The translations under genes were made by a program, and so were the position numbers. From Theodoxus fluviatilis (taxonomy: Eukaryota; Mollusca; Gastropoda; Cycloneritida; Neritidae), in the NCBI GenBank assembly GCA_034096865.1, contig JAWQFJ010005647.1, positions 1-17,500 of the forward strand: a DNA stretch of 17,500 nt. The letters run 5' to 3'. Shown here piece by piece: positions 8,642-17,500 of this stretch. How positions within the stretch are numbered: position 1 is the first letter of the stretch; each line of letters starts with the position of its first letter. Under the pieces are notes generated by a model. That model was given only the letters and a program-made list of their open reading frames with translations, was not told the origin of the DNA and searched no databases.

Positions 8642-10110
8642 ACAACAACACAAACAAAAAAGACAACACTTAGCTCAGTGACTGGTGTAGGCGGGATGAA
8701 ATGAAGTTGTGAGGTGTAAGGGGAGGGGGTTTAGAGATATGAACGTATTTCACTTTCGTGATCGGGAACTCATGATAGCTCGTGGGGGCGGGTGTGTGAG
8801 TCGAATTGCGTGGAGGAGGGTTTTAGACTCACAACATAGGGCTCTTCTCTATGGAAATCATATTTCATATTTCTAAACAAAATTCACTCTAATTGAAAAA
8901 GCATTTGTTTGGGACCGTGCAACATAAAAGAACATACTACGGTCTATGTTATAATGCACTTGTCAATGCTTTAGGTTAAAGTGATTATGAATCTCCTCTT
9001 TGAGTTATCCAGCAGTGTAGATAAGCTCTTCATTGACGCTTGAGAGTGGCACGTGTACCAGGCAAGGATGGGATATCCGAGTTTAACAACAGTCCTTCAG
9101 CGGTACCCATGGTAATGTCTGCATTCGATTTCTAGTGGCTATGATTTGGGGCCAACGCCTTTAAGCAGTAAAAGCGTTTCAAATTGAGCAATGAACATGC
9201 CTGTGTCTTGTCAAGTGTCGGCTGAACTGTTTCCCATACTGCGTTGGCTCACATTTTTTCTTGTCCAAAAAAAATGTTCTGCTGTTTTACCTTATGGGAA
9301 TTTACTGTAAACTTTGCCGACCGGACGAAAATAGGGTCATAAATCACTGATAATGACGATTTTCATTGTGTATAAGGACAAACTGTTTTTCAGCATCTCT
9401 ACAAGAACCGGGCGGATCATCAGGGGCAAATGATATAATATTTTACCAGATAAATATCTTGAGTTGCGGATTTTGAAAATTATAAACAAATAAACCTCGT
9501 TTTACTTAACATCCTGACAAGATAACCTTTAAGACTAATGGCCAAAGAGCAACTGAATCAGAGAGGATCGTTTTCCTTAGCAAACACGTATTCTGGAGAG
9601 GAAATAGAATCCGATCTTTTAATCAATAAAAAAACCCGCACAAAAGAAATATGGGCTGGAAGGGGCAAGACACCTGCTTCTGCTATAATATGTCATTTTC
9701 CAGCAAGCCAGAGTTTGCACAAAAAACTTTCTTCCGCTGTGCTGTTGACCGGAGCTGACCTGGGCAAGACTGCAGTGCCAAGAAGAATCCGATAAATCTG
9801 ACAAAAACCACAAAATAAAGCAGGCAAGAAATCGCGCCAGCCCCGCAAATTGGAATCTCTGTTTGTTGGAAAAGCGAGTGCGACTGCCAGGGCTGCGGTA
9901 ATGAGCGTTGCCCGTCAAACGAGCTGGCGGAGGATTCAAGTTCGCCTTTCCATTCTTGATGCATTCGTCCCTGTCACGCTGAGCACAGAGGTGCTTCGTC
10001 TGGCCTGGAGTTGAAAACCCTCAACCACAGCCATGGATAAACACCAAAGCCTGCCTTGTCCCAGACCGCAGCGCAGACAGGCATAGCAGCACGGCGTGCA
10101 CGTGCTGATG
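8642..10110. other. Unassigned noncoding stretch
   Basis: If the Penelope-like call is right, the first 200-300 bp may be its decayed coding end, but no residue pattern supports that. A TAGCTCAGTGACTGG word near 8671 resembles a tRNA A box, without a matching B box at the right distance. CACGTG cores occur near 9053 and 10100. Short open frames on both strands at 9538-9960 have no family signature. Confidence 0.5.
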
Positions 10111-10136
10111 ACAATAGGCCAACAGAGGCCTATTGT
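10111..10136. repeat. Perfect inverted repeat: 10-bp stem, 6-base loop
   Basis: ACAATAGGCC, loop AACAGA, then GGCCTATTGT. All ten pairs match. The left arm overlaps the end of a CTGATGA word (10105-10111), which is the hammerhead 5' core. The bases after the right arm are TCAACGAA instead of GAAA, so the hammerhead core is incomplete. It is a good hairpin in RNA or a cruciform in DNA, of unknown role. Confidence 0.85.
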
Positions 10137-13100
10137 TCAACGAACGCGTGACGAGAGTGAAAGGTCCTGGGAGACACAGAATCACTACAAGGGTTCACGC
10201 TGTATATAATGCGTACTCAGGAATGGAGGAAGGAGGAAACATGGGATACTTTCGGAGACAAACGATAAATGGAGCGCCTCTGATTGATGGTGGCCCAGTG
10301 ATATTGCCATGGACACACGGGACATGTTAAACACGATCATACACTGCCGCAGATTTCTTAAATTCGAGACAATGTAAACATGAACAAATGCGTTTTTTTC
10401 CCTCGCGTACAGCAAACATAAGGAAACTCGCTCAGTCCGTGAGATAGGCGATCATAAAAATAGGGCTACCATGGAAAACGGACAAGTGCATGTGTGCATG
10501 GGGCACACGAGCAGTAGGAATATTGTACGTAATTGGGCAGAAAACAAAACTATTTGCACGACATGAAAGATGAACAAAAATACATTGTGCACAGAATGGG
10601 AACTCGGACTTCCTACAAAGATGAGAAAATGTACTGTTACGTCAGCAAGGCAATGCTGAAACGATAGGACTTCTTTTCAAGTAAGCAAAGTGTCTACGCA
10701 CACGCTAACGCACTCTCCACAAATTTCATGCACATATGAATTATCACACTGAAGGCATTTCCCGCCAGATTCATCATCAGCTATGACCCCTGCTTCTGTC
10801 CGAGTTTAACGGTTGCTCTTTCTCTGGGTGTCCGCAATATTTACCGAAGGATGAATCCATTCTCTCATTTCCACGACCACTGGCAATTCATGAAAGCGTG
10901 TAGATCAAATCCAACAGAACGTTTACAGAAGGAATCGAGCGACGCCTGGGGTGTAATCAAGACGTACGGAGAGTATGGATAGGTCTCACATCTGGTGGGC
11001 GCCGAGAAGCATATGCGAAAGGGAAACACAAAGGGGAGAGATAAGTAAACAGGAATATGCATAGAGTAAAAGGATGAACGGAAAGTATTCAATAAACCTT
11101 TGCAGGAACCCACCGGGAGAAGGTGCACGGTACGAAAGGAGCATCGAGCGATCCCCGTGCGCACGGAGGTTCGCTGAGAAGATGAGCCCTAAGTGTCAAC
11201 AGGAGACAGGCAGGGAGACGAGTCTGAACGACTCAGGCGACTGTCAAAGACGCTTCTGTCCACATCTCTTCAGGGAGAAGCAAAGAAAACCCTATCAAAC
11301 ATGAGGCAGAGTACACAGAAGGATCTTTTATGTTGAAAGAGTCTACCAAACGTCTTACTATTCTTTCGAGTGTACACTGCCTGCCGAATCTTTACACTGC
11401 GGTAGCATTTCAACTTAAAAGAAAACGATTGTTTGAGAAAATATGCTCAGAGAAGTTCGGGTTTGCTCAAAGAAAATTTTGGCGACGTTACGTTTAACAT
11501 TTTACGCAAGATTCTTCGTATTTCATCTCCTCAACGCTTTTCATGTGCACCAGAAGGAACACATGTCCGGAGTCCCATTTCAAATGCGGCAGCGCTTTTC
11601 ATGGAATCCCATGAGATGTGATGTGTTTCCAAAAGAGAAGACCTTAGAAATGAGTCAAACTCGACGTTGAGATCTTACGTATTTCAATTCAATCTTCCAG
11701 ATGCGTCAAAACCTACTATCATGTTTGAATTTTAATACCGATGTAATCTGCTGGTTAGATCTTCCACGCAGTCAGCCGTGATTGTTCTATGTTAAAAGCT
11801 CTCATTCTGCTTTTTTGGGAACTTGTGGTGGAGAAGACAAAGAAAATTTGAAAAGACGAAACAAGGGCACTTTAAAGTGTACGAAAAGGAAGGCACTAAC
11901 AGAATGAGCGACCCAGGGGAGTAGCGCCTCCTTGGCGTTAGAGAATTCCCAAACCCGATAACTGCATCGAACGACCAACGTTGTTGGCATCGCACCAGAG
12001 TACAGTTGTGCTCTAAGATCTGTATTCCCTGTTTGTCGTGCGTACCTACACAATTGCCACTGTCGTTTTGGATTAGGGTGAAAGAACAGTCTCTCAGGGT
12101 TCAGGAAATCCACGACCCACTAGAGACAATCCAGATGTACTCATCCCCAGAACACAGCGTTGTGCCAGTTAGCGCATTAGAATTCGGACACTTGCGTGGC
12201 CTGTATAATTCTTCAGGTTCGATTCTCCATTACGGTGGCCCTCGGGGAGATGCGCGAGGTGACACAAGTTTCTCCAGAGACGGTTACATTTCTTCCAGTT
12301 GTCACAGCTTGTTTCTGGCTTCCTTCTCACGGGCCGAGGGAGGAAAACAGTAGATGTAGGACGAGTCCTCGGAGGGGAAGCTCTCCAGAAACGTAGCGGA
12401 AGCGACGGTGCAGAAATATGCGCTCGATGCCAAGAAATGTCAAGTTTTATTATCACACAATATGGCGAAGAGTGAGATTTATGTGACCTACTTTAGTGTA
12501 GCTACGTGAGTGTGGGCATGAGAGGAAACGATCCTCAAAGTACCGAAGGAATATGGAAAGGTATAGTGAGTGCTCTCACAACATTGAATGAACACTTTTA
12601 ACTCCCATTCACATTCCCCACTCCCACACGCTCAAAATTTAGTTAATTCCCCTCCTGTTTTTCGTTTCGTCTTATGTTTCTTTCCTCCGTTGAAACTTTT
12701 TAATGCACTTTCCCCCCCGTCATCCTCTTTTGCAGGGTTTTGATATCTTCTCTTCCCTCGGATTTTCTCTGACTCACTGCAAGGACACTGCTGAGGCACA
12801 CCGTAAAGCACAGTCTCCAGCATGCACCGTTGATCGTACTCTGGGCCGGATATTCAACTGTGTGAATTATCTTTCAAACTGTGCTGTCACGAAGAGAGAG
12901 ATGTGACATGGTGTAGGCCACGATGGCGATGCTCATGGCGTGATCGTTGGATATCTTTTCACGGGAATCACCATTTTTAGCTGCGAGAATTGACAGATCT
13001 AAATTGATTCTATTCTCTTCAACAGCACTTCACAGCTGCTGTCGTTAACCTGTTGAGCTCTAGTTACGGTTCTAAAGAGATTCAATGTAACATTAACAGA

Positions 13101-13261
13101 CCACCTGCGAGTTGGAGGATAAAAATAGGCCCACCGTGTTTCGTAAGAGGGAGCAACTAGGAAAATCGAGAGTTGGCTCGTTCTTAGTCTCACCATTTCT
13201 AGAGACTGTCGAGATCAATAGCCTTGCATAGCCTACACAGACTGATGGCCGTAAAACTCCA

Positions 13262-13262
<1 letters not shown>
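10137..13262. other. Long unassigned noncoding stretch
   Basis: No recognised gene, RNA or mobile element over about 3.1 kb. Several overlapping open frames of 60-115 codons occur on both strands (for example 11074-11304 plus, 11802-12113 minus, 12006-12353 plus, 12169-12456 minus), none with a recognisable motif. Frames open on both strands of the same DNA argue against coding. An AATAAA word lies at 11091-11096 with no coding sequence before it. A C7 run occurs near 12712. Confidence 0.5.
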
Positions 13263-13294
<32 letters not shown>

Positions 13295-13311
13295 GTCGTC
13301 GTCGTCGTCGC

Positions 13312-13378
<67 letters not shown>

Positions 13379-13541
13379 GTCGTCGTCGTCGACTTCTTCA
13401 TCATCACCATCGACTTCATCACCACCACCACCACCAACACCACCACCACCACCACCACCACCACCACCCCCACCACCACCACCACCACCACCACCACCAC
13501 CACCACCACCACCACCACCACCACCACCACCACCACCACCA
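13263..13541. repeat. Compound trinucleotide tract ATC/GTC/ATC/GTC/ACC
   Basis: The order is (ATC)n 13263-13294, (GTC)5-6 to 13311, (ATC)n 13312-13378 (about 22 units), (GTC)4-5 to 13391, a mixed part with ACTTCTTC, ATCACC and ATCGACTTC to about 13419, and then (ACC)n 13420-13541 (about 40 units) with an AAC near 13436 and a C5 run near 13467-13471. All blocks keep one 3-bp phase and differ by single-base transitions or transversions. Apparent poly-Ser, poly-Pro, poly-Asp, poly-Gly, poly-Val and poly-Trp frames across it are products of the repeat. Confidence 0.97.
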
Positions 13542-14919
<1,378 letters not shown>

Positions 14920-14922
<3 letters not shown>

Positions 14923-16759
14923 TCCCATATAGAAGAGTTTAGTTCAAAAGCTCTTGTCATGAGAGGGCTTATTTTTGAAGCGCCAACAATACGGCAGTCT
15001 GGCATTTAAGGGCCACCGCACAGAGGAGGGTTGTGTGTTTTTACTTCGCGAGTGGAAAGGGTCTTTCCGCTTTGGACTCTCCTGACGTCTCTTCATTGAC
15101 TGTCGGCTGTTCGATTCCATCGGCTGTGTGCATTGGGTTTAGTACCACTGACTCTTCAAACTGTCAGAGATTTTCATACCACGCTCCCAATGCCTAAAAA
15201 GGTTTCCTGGATCTCAGCTCTGCGCAGATAGAGATTACCTAGTATTTTCATCAAGTGTTTTCGCTATCTGAAGGATGGCCTTCAAGGATCATCTGCTCTG
15301 GTGACCTACCCTCTTTTTTTCAATATCTCGTTCAAAATCAGGAACCTACTATGCACTGATGAAGAACATTTCTTGTCTTTTGAAAAGATCAGTTCGATAA
15401 ATGGTAACGCGAGCTATTGTAACAAAGACAATGTGCTTCAAATATCCTGGAAAAGTTCTCATGAAAGGGAATATAAACTTCTCTGCAATTGCTTTAAGTA
15501 GACATGTCACCGACCGCACTCGTCGTTAAAAATAGCTGTTGGTGAACATCGCAAAATTGGGTTGAAAGTGTTGTCCTCGGATAATCAGATCAATGTATTC
15601 TCTCTGAGGGATATATACTTTTTTCTCTTGCAGAGTATTGCAGAAACACTATGATAGGGACGCATTGTGCAATAGAAAGTAGCAATGGTAATCTTTCAAA
15701 GTGACATAAAGAATGGGGTGTAAGTTTATCTCAATGTGCTTGAAATAGAATGAAATTACAAGTCCTGTATACGTGCCTTTGCCATCGCTATTTAAATCGA
15801 CAGACCAGAAAAAAAACATGAAAGGAAACAACGCAGTGACGAGTGTGATAACAGTATCATCGTGAATTTTATTTCTCCGCAGAGCTCTTCACACGGATAA
15901 TGAAATATAGAGTGCTTAGCTAATCCGCCATCGATTTTTCTCACGCAACATAAGCTTCTTCAAGCTTGTCATCAAAGATATTTACCCCTTCTAAATGTAG
16001 TAGCGTACCCTGAGTCCCAGCACAGATTGGACCACAGCCATACACTTTTCAAGCGAACTGGTGGCATGGCTATATCGTGCTGGCAAATCAAGCTGAGCGT
16101 GAGAATGATCTCATCTGGAACGCCTGCGAAAACGTACGGCTCCTTGCGTACATCCCCAAATTCTGTTCAGTCATGAATGCAGAAAGAGTCCATCAGTTTG
16201 CAATAAACCCAACAAATCTGCCACTGAAAAGGCAGGAGCACTGGGGCGGAATTATTGCGTGACAACCATAGCGAAAAAAAGTCTGAAACTTCGGTCGATT
16301 TCCGCGCGCTCTTGTCACGGTGATGTCGGACAACATTTCGGGAGGCTAGAGAAATAGACAACGTTTATCCAAATTAACTGGAAATCGTTGCAGGAATTTA
16401 CGAGGGAAATTACGGACATGGAATTGGTCTTCCGGATCCGTTCCTTCAGCCGAGGGGGAGATGGATGGAGAATCAATCCGTGGTCCAAACTATCTCCACT
16501 TTCCTCTCCGCCACCTCGGCAGCGCGTGATGGTGCTGACAGCGCAATTCGCCGCCGATTTTTTTCACACGCAAAATTTGAGCCAGGACTTCAATTTGCAC
16601 AGCAAACCAACCGTGACATAAGAACTATCGACCATTTGGGCAGAAATAACCTTCTCGAGGAAGGTGAAACGACACGGATGCCGTTGTGATTTGGAACATT
16701 TTGAAATGTCCGGCAACATGGCGTTAATGAAGAGTAAACAAGAAGCAAGCTTCGTTACA
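14920..16759. other. Unassigned noncoding stretch
   Basis: No recognised gene, RNA or element. Plus frame 1 is open from 15229 to a TAG at 15499-15501 (90 codons) and mentions no known motif, starting with no ATG until deep inside. AAGCTT-CTTC-AAGCTT near 15952-15967 is a small hairpin. The rest is mixed, AT-leaning DNA with dense stops. Confidence 0.5.
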
Positions 16760-16781
16760 TATCATATACATGTATATGATA
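16760..16781. repeat. 22-bp perfect palindrome without a spacer
   Basis: TATCATATACA is directly followed by TGTATATGATA. All 11 pairs match, with the centre between 16770 and 16771. It is AT-rich, so a cruciform is possible. No matching terminal inverted repeat was seen nearby that would make it a MITE end. Confidence 0.9.
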
Positions 16782-17216
16782 AATCACACTGGAATGCATA
16801 GAAAAGGGTATTGCTAGTTAGACCGGGGCAGGAGTTGTCGCAAAGACATCTCAACTTCGACTGTCAGAGAACTGAACTTGAAATGCCGCATACAACGTTT
16901 ACCACATCTGTTGTCGAAAAACTATTTTTGTTCACTATTCGCATTGCTTATAACAGAAGAACTGTCATACAGGGGCTGCCAGCTCCTCCGTAAACTGAGG
17001 GTTCCTATGTCTGGCCGTGCCATGTAATAGGCTGCTAAGTTCTGCGTTACACTGCTCTCCTCATTGAAATTCACGTAGCTGACGCTCACCCTGGGCTGTC
17101 CTTCGAGACAACATTTGACAACCAAACAACAACCATTGATGTGTGCTACACGGCGACTACTGGATTGATGAGGAGCAGTGTAATAGACGCCTGACACACA
17201 TCTGAACACACTGACA
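16782..17216 (-). other. Unassigned stretch, with a minus-strand open frame of weak immunoglobulin-like character
   Basis: A minus-strand frame is open from 17290 through the ATG repeat to 16922 (122 codons). Outside the poly-Ile stretch coded by the repeat it contains LVVKCCLEGQPRVSVSYVN. This follows the spacing of an Ig B-to-C strand segment (L-x-V-x-C-x-x-E-G-x-P-x-x-x-V-S-aromatic). The second Ig cysteine in a D-x-G/A-x-Y-x-C context is not seen, and tyrosine replaces the core tryptophan. A possible donor (CAG-GGTGAGC) lies inside. The frame also spans an imperfect inverted repeat. I do not call a gene; it may be a decayed exon or chance. Confidence 0.15.
17047..17183. repeat. Imperfect inverted repeat, 16-18-bp arms
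   Basis: The left arm is TTACACTGCTCTCCTCAT (17047-17064). The right arm is ATGAGGAGCAGTGTAA (17168-17183). The right arm equals the reverse complement of the left except for a missing AG pair. The spacer is about 103 bp. Confidence 0.8.

Positions 17217-17251
<35 letters not shown>
17217..17251. repeat. (ATG)11 microsatellite
   Basis: Eleven uninterrupted ATG units plus AT, between CTGACA and ATTAATATAG. On the minus strand one frame gives poly-Ile, which inflates the open frame there. Confidence 0.97.
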
Positions 17252-17500
17252 ATTAATATAGTCTGTATTGTCAGACACACACCATCGCACATTTGAAATG
17301 TGTTATGGGGACTTTCATTCCTGTGGCACGCAGTAGTGATGGCGACCGAGGATCGCTCCCCAGGCTCCCTGGCGTCAGTCCAGAACGCTGCACCACGCCG
17401 TGCGAAGCCTCCTTCTGCTACGAGAGTATTTAGCGCCAATTAGTAAGACTAAGAGTGAATAAAGGGGAAGATGACCTGCGTTCGAGATGAGGGCTTACCA
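17252..17500. other. Unassigned right edge
   Basis: Mixed-composition DNA, somewhat GC-rich at 17335-17410. No recognised feature before the window ends. Confidence 0.5.

Noticed and set aside
8671..8810. TAGCTCAGTGACTGG and GAGTCGAATTGC, resembling tRNA or SINE A and B boxes
   Set aside because: The two words are about 125 bp apart, much more than in a tRNA or tRNA-derived SINE head, and no cloverleaf forms.
10755..10790. Minus-strand CTGATGA followed 12 bases later by GAAA (hammerhead-like spacing)
   Set aside because: The intervening bases do not form stem II, and no stem I or III pairing was seen.
12216..12226. GGTTCGATTCT, resembling a tRNA T-loop/B box
   Set aside because: Flanking bases do not pair as a T-stem and no A box or acceptor stem was found upstream. 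The GTTCGATTCC near 15108 fails the same way.
15354..15382. CTGATGA ... GAAA on the plus strand
   Set aside because: Only a weak A-U/G-U stem II is possible and there is no stem I or III, so chance is more likely than a ribozyme.
15229..15501. 90-codon plus-strand open frame
   Set aside because: No early ATG, no recognised motif, and the length is not unusual for DNA of this composition.

Overview
The window looks like ordinary nuclear DNA of an animal. It has moderate, slightly AT-leaning composition, no operon-like packing, no long open reading frame of recognisable function, a high density of long simple repeats, and at least one decayed non-LTR retrotransposon. The retrotransposon's terminal zinc-knuckle and tail motifs, its AATAAA, and the very long pure microsatellites suggest an invertebrate, plausibly a marine mollusc such as a gastropod. 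That assignment is inference; nothing in the window proves it. I found no complete protein-coding gene, no convincing tRNA or rRNA gene, no CRISPR array and no bacterial features.

Layout. Positions 1-300 are purine-rich, start in a GAA repeat, and hold a broken frame of charged residues that may be a relic of something beginning left of the window. Positions 301-3150 are unassigned, with a GC/CpG-rich patch near 520-760. Positions 3151 to about 3711 hold the clearest biological object: the 3' end of a degraded LINE on the minus strand, with a CCHC-type knuckle, a separate in-phase C-terminal tail, a pentamer-rich 3' UTR, AATAAA and a TATTG-type tail. Positions 3712-6006 are unassigned. A pure (TCC)n tract of about 47 units lies at 6011-6152.

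Positions 7412-8641 are the most structured part. They hold a CRE-like pair with an ETS-like core, a 36-bp minisatellite, a 70-bp nearly identical tandem duplication, a composite AC/GC alternating tract and (CAGG)4. They end with a minus-strand motif (CTGAAGA, then CGAAACGTTGACG, then AATAAAG) that resembles the tail of Penelope-like retroelements. Positions 8642-13262 are unassigned except for a perfect 10-bp hairpin at 10111-10136, which directly follows CTGATGA.

Positions 13263-13541 are a three-phase compound trinucleotide tract (ATC/GTC/ATC/GTC/ACC). Positions 14550-14919 are a CT tract that is pure in its left third and interrupted in the rest. The right end holds a 22-bp perfect palindrome, an imperfect inverted repeat inside a minus-strand open frame with a weak immunoglobulin-like stretch, and (ATG)11. 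The window is best read as intergenic or intronic sequence shaped by retroelement decay and repeat expansion. No gene-to-gene cooperation can be inferred.
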